Below, in pieces: positions 35,806 to 46,818 of a stretch of DNA of 64,000 nt. The DNA lies in NCBI GenBank assembly GCA_904063045.1, contig CAJFCJ010000006.1, positions 1,121,771-1,185,770 of the forward strand, written 5' to 3'. This stretch comes from Dimorphilus gyrociliatus. Lineage: Eukaryota > Annelida > Polychaeta > Dinophilidae. The notes below the pieces were generated by a model that was not told the origin of the DNA, did not search any database, and saw only the letters and a program-made list of their open reading frames with translations. Each line of letters begins with the position of its first letter. The first letter of the stretch is position 1. The position numbers and the translations under genes were made by a program.

Positions 35806-38800
35806 ATGATCATTTACATTGAAAGTAAAGCGTTTCCAGTAAGTTTTTATTTGACATTAAGGGGGAGAAAGAGCTCTCTATAAATTCTTTGTGACAGCAT
35901 CGAACGTTCGTCGTTCGTGTGGAAGAATTCGAAACTGTGGCGAGAATTCGTGCACAAATGCTACATTATTTGTATGAACTTCGCAGAGAAGACCACCAAT
36001 TTCGTTTGAGGTACAAGGGTGAATACCTAAGGGATTCGTACACTATCAAAGACTATGATATCCCATCGGCCTCGATTATTCGAATGATACCTTTGACAAA
36101 GAGAAATGAGGTTGTTCCATTAAAATTCAATAGAAATACATTTTTACAAACGATATAATAGTCTGTAAATGAAACTTTTTATTCTTAATAAATATAGAGT
36201 TACGGCGATCTAAGATCCTTAAGCACCTTAGATTCACCCGAAAGTGGTCACATACAAGATATACGAGATACTTTGGCTAAGGAAGTACAAGTATTCGATC
36301 AACGAGAGAATATAATAAAACACTTTCTGGTACCTATCTATTTGTCTTGCGTATTAAGAACGAATCGATAGGCTCAAAATATAATTCATTTGTTTGCAGA
36401 GTCTACAATATGTACTCTTTCTATCGGCATGCTTAGGTTTTCTAACAACCTATTGGTATTCGGGTATATGGGGTTTATTTTTGGTCTACGTTGGAGCTGT
36501 ATGGTCGCCAAGATTTACGAGATTTGGTGGATTTGTGGGAAAGAATAGTGTCCAGTAAGACAAATTATTTTTTTGTTAAAAAGTTCTATTTATCTGAAAA
36601 ACCCATATTGGATTATAGGCTTAAGTAAGGTTAATTAAAACTAGAGTGGAAAGGTTGTTTTTTGATTGAGAGCACATATGAAACACAAATGAAATTGTAT
36701 TCAACAATTTCAATATTGTTTTAAAGCAAAAAAAACAGGTACAATAGGAATTTTAGCCACGGCAAAGAAAAAAAAATGATTGTTTTTATGATCTTATTGT
36801 CAATTTTTCCATTTAATTTTGGTTTAAATGAAGAATATAATTGTACGAATTTTAATTATTTTTGCTGCAAGAATTTTAATACTTCATCGTCTCAACTGCA
36901 AAACGAAAAATTGAATTGTATTAATACAAATTGCAGTTTTCCATTAAATTGTTCTAGTAATGAAATTTGGTACGAGATAACTTGTTGCCAAAATGAATCG
37001 AAATGCAATATCTTGTCGTTTGAAGATCAATGCAAATTATTTAGATCTACTCGAAATATAATAACCCAAAATTATTCAAATATAACTACCCAAACTTCAA
37101 TGGATACAACAACTGAAACTGTAATAAATGTAACTACTACAAAAACTGGAATAAATGCAACAGACCAGACTTCAATGGACACAATAACCCAAACTGCAAT
37201 AGAAGCGTCTACCATAAAAAATGAAACAAATGCAACTGTTAGAATTGTCTCAAGTACGACAACTGCATTTAATCATTCGACAAGGGAAAGATGGGGTGAA
37301 GATAACTTATCTGAGAAATCAATAGTGACGACCGATTATTCCGTTCAAAAGACCACTTCGGTACAATTTCTTAGTTCGACCGATATACTATCGAAAGAAA
37401 TCACTTCATTTTCACTGAAAAGAGAGAAAATGAAAAATTCTGATGATGAAGTTAAATTAACGATAGTAATTGCAGTTCCTGTCGCTTCAGTAATACTCAT
37501 TCTTCTTATTGGCATAGTTATTTTCTTATTGTGCCGAGATAGATTTATGAATAAAAGACGAGGAAAAGCCAACGGATCAATGGTTTACTTTAATCAAGAG
37601 ACCTGTCATAGAATTTCAACCATCTACGATAGTATACAAATAAGCGATAGTGAAAATGATAATGCGAAATATGATGAAGTTGATACTAGTTGTAATGGAA
37701 ATCATCACCAATATCCATTTTCATTTCTAGATGGGAAAGCAGAAAATATTGAAAAAGACGATTTTACGCCTAAGAATAGTGAGAACAACGGAAGTCCCTC
37801 CTACGTAGAACGATTCTGAATCAATTAAACAAAGCAGAATTTTATCAATTTTTAACCCAGAAAACAATCATTTTTATTTCTATCTATATATCTTTATTTA
37901 ATTGTATTTTATATTTAAATTTTATACATAACTCTATATCTTAAAGAGAACTAGACTTTTTATACTTTTTAAATAAAAGATATTATATTTTTATATATAA
38001 ATACAAAACAGTAAGAATATCTTCTGCATCATCTATGGAACGCTTGCCTTATTAGTTATGGCAGTCGACGTTTATTTTGCGTCGGCAGAAATCGTTAAGC
38101 TAGTTGTGAGTTATAATTTACAATATATACCTATATACTTTTATGAGTAATATATTTATTTTAAAATGCTTTTTCATGTTACAGAAGGATGGATGCGACG
38201 ACGCCAAGTTTGATGGGGATTGTACTCATAAAATCATTTACTCTGCAGTGTACTTTCCGGTTAATGCCATTTGTTTATTTGTCGCTTCGGTTTTTATCTG
38301 GATTCTATTCTGGAACATGAAAATTGAGGTATTTTAGACCTATTAATAGTATAATAAATATAATAAGAGTTTTATTATTGTTTACAGTACGGAGATTTTA
38401 TTGAAAAGCTACTAGTGCAAAGTCGAGATATTGAAGAACTTGTGCAACAGGCTAGAAACGGAAGGTTGATTTTATTAATATTGTGACATTGTTACAATTA
38501 AGGGGCTTTAATCTTAAAATAGTCTAATAAATTTAACAGTAATAAAGAAAAAAGGATAGCTGCCTTCGAATTAGCCACATTAGCAGCTACGAGCGACGAC
38601 AATAAATTCAAAATTGTTGCCAACGATGGCTTAGATATTCTTACTCAATTAGCTTTATCAAGAGATGAATCTACAAGAGAGCAAGCGGTCGAAGCTATTA
38701 ACGAAATGATAATGATTCCTTCTATCCAAGTAAACCAGCCTATTTTTACTCGTTTTTCACCCTGTTTTGATATTAATAGCATCTGTCATTTTGCCTGAAA

Positions 38801-39843
38801 TTAGGAATCATTTATCGAAAAAGGAGGTATAACCACTATGAGCGCCCTTCTAAGAACAAATAACTCCCGATTGGTAGCGAATGCTTCGTCAGCTATACAG
38901 ATAATTGTGTCGGAAACAGACGAAAATAAGGTTGCTTTCGCCGACAGACAAGGACTTCAAGATTTGGCATACGCCGCTAAGAGAGCTACAATTTCAACTC
39001 AACGTCTGATAGCTGCAATATTCCTGGAATTGAGTATTCACCGTGTTGTTAGAAATAAGATGACCACGACAAATCAATTATGTAAGCAAACAGTTGAAAA
39101 ATGACATTTTGCCATGAAAATGATTATATAAATGTAATAAATTATATTTCTGACAGTCGAAGCGCTAGAGGAACTCGCTCAATCGAACGATCCACAGATT
39201 CAGCGTAATGCTCTACAAACCCTCGAAATATTAGCCATGGAGAATAGCGATAGAATATGTGAAAGAGAGCAACTTCTTTTCATGTTACTTGATATTCCAT
39301 CACTAACTGTAGACGAAATCGTCTATCAGTTAACAAGTAGAATCTTGCTATATTACGCACAAAATCCTTTAACGTGTGAATCAATGCTGAATCACCCTCG
39401 TTTCAAGGAAACAATGACGGTATTCGCAAAAACTAAGGAGGTCGGCTTACAAAGATCTACTATTCGAATAATCAACTTTACCTTTGAATTGCCACATTTG
39501 AAGTGTGTACTTTTATTTTATTTACTGATTAAATATTTATCAGTGTTTATGTTTAAAAAGGGAAAAGGCTCAGAGCATCAGGATTGAAGATACATTAAAT
39601 GTTCTTAAAAAGCATTTTGCCGAGCGAGAAATCTGGGATCTGGCTGATGAGAGTAAGTAGATAAAGAGAAAACAAGACACAAAAAACATAACTCTTTATT
39701 ATCATTTAGGCTTGCGATACTTGAATGAGGAAACTACGTTGTCGCGCATTCCTAACATGACATCAAAGGAAAAAATTGCCAGGATGGATTTTAACGAGTT
39801 CGGATCAAAAGCCTCGCTAAGAAGTGGTCCAAGCTCCTCTTAA
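35806..39843 (+). CDS. Ubiquitin-like, multi-span membrane and armadillo-like repeat protein
   Basis: Twelve exons join in phase: 35806-35838, 35898-36110, 36198-36329, 36400-36554, 38012-38105, 38185-38328, 38388-38464, 38540-38729, 38805-39081, 39157-39502, 39561-39652, 39710-39843; 628 residues. Residues 1-80 look like a ubiquitin-like fold (starts MIIYIESKAFPHRTFVVRV; later RLRYKGEYLRD ... DIPSASIIRMIPL). After a charged linker come hydrophobic spans (YVLFLSACLGFLTTYWY, GLFLVYVGAVW, IIYGTLALLVMAVDVYF, NAICLFVASVFIWILFW). The rest is alpha-helical, armadillo/HEAT-like (KRIAAFELATLAATSDDN, REQAVEAINEMI, VANASSAIQIIVSE). I cannot name a family with this order. The fourth intron (36555-38011) is about 20 times longer than the others and contains a separate gene. 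If that intron were not spliced, the protein would stop straight after exon 4. Confidence 0.75.
36776..37819 (+). CDS. Mucin-like type I membrane glycoprotein nested in an intron
   Basis: A 347-residue intronless frame lying wholly in the fourth intron of the UBL/armadillo gene, same strand. Signal peptide at residues about 1-16 (MIVFMILLSIFPFNFG), a cysteine-rich ectodomain to about residue 85 with about ten cysteines, then a Thr/Ser-rich stalk with imperfect repeats (TSMDTTTET, TSMDTITQT) and many Asn sequons. The membrane span is about 225-250 (LTIVIAVPVASVILILLIGI), with a basic stop-transfer and a roughly 95-residue cytoplasmic tail containing tyrosines (STIYDSIQISDSE, SMVYF). AATAAA follows at 37972. 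No known family recognised; it looks like an adhesion or receptor-type surface protein. Confidence 0.65.
   Translation: MIVFMILLSIFPFNFGLNEEYNCTNFNYFCCKNFNTSSSQLQNEKLNCINTNCSFPLNCSSNEIWYEITCCQNESKCNILSFEDQCKLFRSTRNIITQNYSNITTQTSMDTTTETVINVTTTKTGINATDQTSMDTITQTAIEASTIKNETNATVRIVSSTTTAFNHSTRERWGEDNLSEKSIVTTDYSVQKTTSVQFLSSTDILSKEITSFSLKREKMKNSDDEVKLTIVIAVPVASVILILLIGIVIFLLCRDRFMNKRRGKANGSMVYFNQETCHRISTIYDSIQISDSENDNAKYDEVDTSCNGNHHQYPFSFLDGKAENIEKDDFTPKNSENNGSPSYVERF
37972..37977 (+). terminator. Candidate polyadenylation signal of the nested membrane protein
   Basis: AATAAA 153 bases after the stop, still inside the host intron. Use of this signal would end the nested transcript before the next host exon at 38012. 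Confidence 0.5.
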
Positions 39844-40187
39844 AATTATACAGTATCTTGAAATCTTGTCTTCCATTTTCCCACCTTCAAATTATTTTAG
39901 ACACTTGAACTACTGTCTTCCAATTTCTTACTCCCCTCTATCTTATAGCTCTGCTATTTTCTATATCTTCCTGTTCTTGTCCAATACCTCTTGGTCACGA
40001 ATACAGTATAATGGCATATTATAATATTTTATTTCATAATAATATCAAGCACCGAATGAAAAATCTCGAGCTTTACAGACTTTAAACATTTAAAATCACT
40101 CAAACAAAAATTTATGATTGCAAGCCAACCTCATTTTAATTATTGTCTTTGTAACCCTGTGACTAGACGAAGATAAAGGCGACTTTT
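39844..40187. other. Short intergenic region between convergent genes
   Basis: 344 bases between the stop of the UBL/armadillo gene and the stop of the ACK-like gene. It should hold both 3' untranslated regions. The 66-codon frame at 39824-40024 is not supported. Confidence 0.5.
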
Positions 40188-43100
40188 CTATTGAGATTCG
40201 CTGTACTGGAGGCTTAAAGAACCTGTTAAAACTCGAAAATTAACTTGGTAAGATGTTGTAACGAAGAAATACTTACGAAGTTTCGCTAAACCGTGTCCAG
40301 GTATGATCGGATTACGAAGATTTGACCGTGTAGAGGGAACTTCTGGTTTATAAAAATCGGCCAATGGAGCTTTATATTCATTTTTTCTCTCTTCGCTATT
40401 TGTCTCAAAGCTTTCAAACCTCTTTCTTTCTCTGTCACGTCGCCATTTCTCCATTCTATTGCTAACAAAATCAGGCTCGTCAATTCTTGGGTTAAAAGGT
40501 GGCAGTTTGGGTTCAATTTTGGGCGACTCAATAGGAGAAACTTGAGAACCAGGCCTGCTATTTAGTTCGTCTTCTGATAAATCTTCGATTTCAGCTGACG
40601 GAGCGGACTTAGATGTTGGTACCGGAGTTGGTTTGAATGTTGACAGTGAAGGCTGGGGTATCGTTGATTTTTCTGTAAATGATGTTGGAGAAGAGCTTTG
40701 GTCGGAAACAGTTGTATCGGAATGATTTGATATCTAAGAAGCATAACATATAATTAATAATCTGTAAGAAGCCCATATTTTTATGATTAAAGAAAAATCT
40801 TACCCTTTTATAATTCTTTCCATAATATCCGGAATCGTTGAAATTAGAATTAGTACTGATGGGATTCATAGTATAGGTCTCATATATGTCATCTTTTTTC
40901 TCAATGTCGATCGGTCTAGCTAATATGTGAGCCGCCGTATTCTTTACTGAATTACTTGATTGAACAGGTGAAGGTGGAGGACGAGAAATCTCAGATCGTC
41001 TTCTCTCCTGTCCATCATTCCAGGAAAATGCTTGATCGGCTAATCTACAATTTTCGTAATCTCGCTCTTTTTCTTTGTTAGGCTGGGTTTCATAAATAAT
41101 ATCAGTTGGTTTAGGAGCGAATTTGTCAAATATTTCCGAAACATCAGGGGGAGTTTCGGAAATCTCATCGGTATCATTTGTGGTCTCGAAATTTAAATTT
41201 GTATTGCTTATAGACTCTTCAATTGTATAACTAGGAGTACTGAGCTCATATTCGCTTTCTTCTCTTTCACTGTCAATTTTTATAGTATTATATTCTTCCT
41301 CGTTGTAAATGGTATCCTGCTGCTCCTCTGACTGATCCGAGTTGACTTTTTCTGTTGAGATAGAGGGAGATTGCAATAGGTCGATTGTCTTCATAACGTC
41401 ATCAAATAAGGAATCACCAAAGTCCAACTAAAGAGGGAAAATGAAAATTTTTTTCAATTAATAATTTATTAGTCTATAAGAAAAAGCTTACGGTTAAGTC
41501 TGGTTCTCCCGGCTCTAATTTGATACCATGTTTTCTTTGTGCTTCCTCCAAGGGCATAGTTTCTAAAACAGTCTGCGCAGGTGGATCAGCTGAATAGAAA
41601 TTGTATAAATGTATCAAATTGCAAGATATATTTTAAAAAGTATCAAATTACAACCATAATTTTTTTCCTCCAACAAATTATTGTCATAATCTTCTACGTT
41701 TCCAAATTTACTTCCGTCGTAACCAACGTGAGCTTTATGTTGCATATCTGTGGGCGAGTTAATCATGTCCTTAGTAATTGGCTTCCGGGCGGATTTTTTG
41801 TCGTTGTTTTTCTTGACATCTTGGTTACTTTTTCGACCCATTTTTGTGACTTGTGAGAGAAAAGACGAGGATCTCTGAGCAACGTTGGTTCTGCCAGAAG
41901 CTTCGCGAGTAATCGAGTCAATTGGAATAGTCTCCTTATGATTGAAAAGCCCGCAGACACCAGAATTGGATACTCCCCTCCACAATCCCTCTTCAGCACC
42001 GATATTAGGGCTACAGGTACAGAAAAGTTACATTTTTAACCGCGTAAAAACACATTAAAGCTGGTCTTACCGCTTTTCGATGACTGTTATTATATCTCTC
42101 TTTCTGTAAGGTAAGTATCCTTTCGGTACTATCGTATTTGAAAAGTCACTGATGGCCTGAACTTGTTCCGGTTTTAGCTATTGTTAATAGTACTTCATTC
42201 AGAGAATTATATATTTAGAAGAGAGAAATGAACTTGTATATATACATATAATATACAACATGAAGAAGTATACGCTCAGAGATGCAGTGTACTGCACACA
42301 TTAATAGTTAATCGAAAACTGTTACGCTTTTCATTCTAGGCATACAAAACTCATTAAATACGATTCCATTTATCAAATACGTACGCAAATAGATACTAGC
42401 TGATATGCCAGCGTCCAAATAGCTATATTCTATTTATGCGCAAATACGTGAATTTTAAATAAGTTTACTCTATTGAATTACCTAATTTATTACTAATTTC
42501 AGTAAAATAAACTTACATTTTTGTTGCTCTTTTGAGTGATCTTAACAAACCTACATTTATAGTAATCAAAAAGGCTATGAGCAGGCAACGATGCGGGAAC
42601 ACGTTTAAAATGCTTTTTAAGCAACCTTTATCATTGTGCTTTCAACATTGGCTCGCTAAATTTTTAAGCCTATTTCACCTAGTTGGTGACTAATCTAATT
42701 TGAAGACTCCTAACCTGAGGCAACCACTGAAAGAGGTTGGAAAAAGTTGAACGCTTAAACGTATCTTCTTCCCAACATTGAAGAATTAGGGCATAATACT
42801 CTTTCGTGCATAATTCGGAACACGGAAGTCGCTTTCCTCCATCCAATTCGTCTATTACCTGTAAATTGAAAATCCAATTAATTCATTATGTTTTCCGTTT
42901 GGCCAAACGTTAATTATGATATAGTTTTTGGTTATTTACATAAATTATGTGCTGGAAAAAAGCTAATATAATTGTCATTAGTGGAAAAGCTAAGATGAAA
43001 GAAATTTTATTTCAGACGGCGACACCGCGGACTAAGAGAAAAGCATATTCGTTTGCAGCGCCGCTAGTAAAATTTACCCAGCAGTTCCACCACCCAGGCG

Positions 43101-45473
43101 TCTGAGGCTAAGCTTTTTTCCTATTTGTGCGTCAGCAAGAGTCTTTGCTTAAAGATACAAAACACACTAAGTAAGTAATATCATTTTGCAATACTAAATA
43201 AGGAACAGCGTAGAAAGCGTATCTTACGTAAGGATATTTCAGCTGTTTACATAAACAAAATAACTGAAATAGTTTCGAGTACTGTCTACTTTTACTGAAT
43301 GAAATTTTTTTACGTTGAAAAATAGACACTATACTACCCTAACCAAATCTAACACTCCGAATCGCTTCATTTTAATACTGTTAATCAGATCTTAAAGCTT
43401 TCCCATCTCACTATCAATCTTTTCAGATATACAATTAGAATGACACAGCTAAACGCCTACTATGAAGCCGTTCGTGAAATCGTTTCATCCGAATCAATAG
43501 CTGGATTACCATCACACCCAACGCAACTTCTTCCCCATTTGTATATTGGGGCGCTTCGCCATGCAGAATCTTTGGCCACATTAAAGCGGTATAAAATTTC
43601 CCACGTTCTTAACGTGGCCGCTCCAATTCGACATCACGCCGTCAAATCCCCGTATGAAGGTTACCAAGATGATCTCATCTATTCCGAAATACCGATAGAA
43701 GATAAAGAAAGCTATGACATCTCAAAGCATTTTCGAGAAGCATTTTCGTTTATAGATAAGACAAAGCGGAGCAATGGTATAGCTTTGGTTCATTGTCAAT
43801 TGGGCATTAACCGGTCGGCTACAATTTGCATTGCGTACTTGATGCAATATAATAGTTGGAACATTTTGAGGACAATACAATATGTTAAGGACAAAAGACA
43901 CATATTGCTAAGTAATAAAGGTTTTAGAAAACAGCTTATTAATTGGGCACGTTCTTATAATAGATTGGATTCAATTGAATCTCATCCTACCCTGAGAAAA
44001 TTATTACAGTCTAATCATCAGGAAAAGGATGAGAAAATGGATACATATAGAGGATTTTTAGCCAAGTATAAATATTAACCTGTTGCCGTGTAAAGCCAGG
44101 CCAAGGTTGATCGCCATACGAAAACATCTCCCATAGAGTCACACCAAACGCCCAAACATCGGAAGCGCTTGTAAATTTCATACTCCGTAAACACTCCGGG
44201 GCTTGCCTATGAAACGTGCGAATGGATAGAATTTCTTAACATTTGAGTGAAAAGAGAGAACAGTAATAGTTACCAGCCGATAGGAAGTCTAAGAGAAACA
44301 TCCGTATCTTCCTTGCTAATTTCTTTGTGACCAAGAGCTCTGGATCCGAAATCACAAACTTTAATTTTGTCTGGCGAGAACACAACGATGTTGTGGGTAT
44401 TTAGATTCTTGTGTACGATTTGTTTGTTTTCTAAATAAACCATAGCGTCACATATTTGAACAGCTATATCGCATAGGCGCAAGAGATGAAAGGTAAAACG
44501 TAATTCCTTATTTACTAGGCAAGAATTTAATGATCCCATAGTAGCCAGTTCAGAGACAGTCATAACGCCATCTGGTGAATTAAGAACTACTCCGTACATC
44601 TTGATGATACGTTTATGGTCGATTTGATGCATGAATGCAACTTCTTTCATCGCATCTTCTGGGGAAACTTTACCCCGAAGAGTTTTTAGAGCAACCGGTA
44701 TTTTTCCGCCTCCCTCAATGGACCACACACCTTCTTGTACCCAACCAGTCGAGCCTGATCCCAATCTACCTCCCAAAGTTAAGGACGAGTAGGGTATTAA
44801 GTGCTGTGTAACACTTGCACGAGGGAGTGGAGGACTTTTAATATCGCTGGCATTCGATCTTGTCTTCATCTGTAAGTTCATTCAATGGTCAATCAATACA
44901 TCCTTATTAGCCTCCCCCACTTTACTGCGCATGCCCAACTCTTTAACCCTGATAAATTATCCGAACAAAATACAGTATAATAAAGGAAGAAATATATGTA
45001 TATATATAAGCGTATGCGTGTGTGTATGTATGTATGAGAGCGTGTGTGTATATGGAAACAAGGCTGCGAAAAGGCGGTAGTGACTCATATCGTAAACGCA
45101 TAACAGATGCCCTTTATTCCGATTTGTGCGAGCGTCGTGCTCTCATCAGGGAATTACAAACGTCAAAATAACGATCATAGGATAACACTTACAATCCTCT
45201 TAACTTTACCAATCTTTGAGAATTCTTGCCTGTAAAATTTTCGTAGTTTCTTAATATCCACTTGAGTCATACCCATGTTAAGTAGCTCCTCATCAGTAAT
45301 CCGCTGTTATATAATTTGTCAGCGCTCTATCAGTTATAGCTTTTTGTAATTTTAAAAATTAACTTCACCTTAAGGTCATGCACGTCCTGCGTCTCAAAGG
45401 AGCCATAATAGCGGACAAGACCTAAATGACTGAGAAAAGTGTATAGATCTTTGGATATGTCCGGCGAGGTCAT
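40188..45473 (-). CDS. ACK/TNK2-like protein with inactive-looking kinase domain
   Basis: Activated-Cdc42-kinase family architecture. ATG at 45473 ([20 protein letters not shown]) begins the SAM-like N-terminal domain (exons near 45370-45473 and 45190-45305). The kinase domain (44880-44274, 44210-44080, about 42855-42714) keeps the glycine loop ([13 protein letters not shown]), the ATP lysine (VALKTL), the helix-C Glu, DFG (VCDFGS) and APE (QAPECL). The catalytic loop is HKNLNTHN, so the catalytic Asp is Asn (codon 44405-44407). An SH3-like segment (near 42180-42070 and 42000-41935) and a canonical-looking CRIB motif ([17 protein letters not shown], about 41760-41710) follow. The tail is acidic, Ser/Pro-rich, ending [13 protein letters not shown] see no C-terminal UBA domain. 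A DUSP gene lies in the intron 44079 to about 42860. Confidence 0.87.
43440..44078 (+). CDS. Dual-specificity phosphatase, intronless, nested antisense in the ACK-like gene
   Basis: A 212-residue atypical DUSP. The cysteine-phosphatase signature [19 protein letters not shown] carries C119 and R125 (CX5R), and the general acid is likely D88 ([10 protein letters not shown]). Upstream is the usual DUSP start [20 protein letters not shown] with HVLNVA. No N-terminal rhodanese domain, so not an MKP. The frame is unbroken and catalytic residues are intact, so it should be active. It lies inside an intron of the ACK-like gene on the other strand; its stop codon (44076-44078) is inside the host splice donor (44074-44079 on minus). 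TATAAA at 44067-44072 may act as a weak polyadenylation signal. Lack of introns suggests origin by retroposition. The exact DUSP subfamily is uncertain. Confidence 0.87.
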   Translation: MTQLNAYYEAVREIVSSESIAGLPSHPTQLLPHLYIGALRHAESLATLKRYKISHVLNVAAPIRHHAVKSPYEGYQDDLIYSEIPIEDKESYDISKHFREAFSFIDKTKRSNGIALVHCQLGINRSATICIAYLMQYNSWNILRTIQYVKDKRHILLSNKGFRKQLINWARSYNRLDSIESHPTLRKLLQSNHQEKDEKMDTYRGFLAKYKY

Positions 45474-46818
45474 TCTGAAAAAGGAATCGTTTCATTGTAT
45501 TAGATTACTTCTCACAGCTGCATATTTAGCGAAAAAATAAACAGGATACTTTTAAGTTTGTCACTTCAAATCTGTTATCAGCAAATCTATCATAAAATAT
45601 GGGCTGTTAAAAAGCCTTGAGTACAAAAACAGTAATCAGGTATGCTGAAATCGGTTTGAAATCAAAAAATAAACTAGAATAGTTCTGCTGGTGGTCCTAT
45701 CAAACGTAATACGATGAAAAATGTCAATTTGATTGGACAGGCGCCAAAAATTTAAAATCTTGTAACGCTACGATTAGCATTTTAGTATCAGGTCATATTT
45801 CATTTATCGTCTGTAATTATACCGAACCAAAACAAGTTTAACATTCTAATTTATTCTACAGAGCCGAATCTTACCTCAAACACTGCCTTTCTTATTTCAT
45901 TCCTGAATATATTGACAATCAGAGACGAACACAAATTTCTGTCGATAAAAACGTAGATATCTGCCAATCAACAATTGCCTCCTTCAGATAAGTAGAGTAT
46001 TTTAGTCTTGTAGCACTGCCTGTTGTGAGTTAAAAATTTTATTTGATTTCAATCACATCACAATTAGCTCCTGGTAAAATACTTTCGATGAGTCATGCAA
46101 ATACGCTTGATTGATTTGCATCACTGAACACGTGTGTTAAAGATTTTATTAACATTAATATATCGGTCAAAGAATAAATATTCAACAATAATATTTTGTT
46201 TTATTCACAAACGTCTACTTGCGTGAATTTTGGGAGAATTTTAAGAAAAGAACAAGAAAATGGAAAGCGTTCCCTAACTAAGCCTAATCGAGAAGCAAAA
46301 TCGATACGCCGACTGTCTATTTATGTGCAAATGCTGCACCCAGAATCAGCATTTGTTAATTTCTTTCACACGAAAGTTTAGTAAATAAAGTAATTAACCA
46401 ACCTGTATTATAAAAATAGTCCTTTTCCCAATAGTTACCTTATTAAACAATTGAAAATGTAATAAAATCCAACGTATTACTAAACCGGATATCTATTACG
46501 CTCATGCGCAAAGCGCGCAATTGTAAATCTTCTTCACGAAAGATCTGAAAATTTTTGGCGCTATCTATTCAAAAACTATCAAATTTAATTTTCTATTTAT
46601 ATTTGATTAAAAATTCTTTCAAAGTCTAAACAAATTTCCGAATAGTAAAAATGAAACAGATTTTGTATTTAAGCATTGTTGAACGAGATTCCTAACGAGC
46701 AAATTAAAATTTTTCAGGAATTGTTTTGGTTTAAAAAAGTTGAAACATTTCGCATTGTATAAATTAAGTAAAACGAAAAAAGGCCACTGCAACAAAAAGT
46801 AGATCAATTAAAACAGAT
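45474..46818. other. Intergenic region, zyxin-type gene 3' end to ACK-like start
   Basis: About 1.3 kb. It should carry the ACK-like promoter on the left and the LIM gene 3' untranslated region on the right. The small open frames at 46196-46381 (plus) and 46619-46807 (minus) show no domain and no splice context. Confidence 0.5.
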
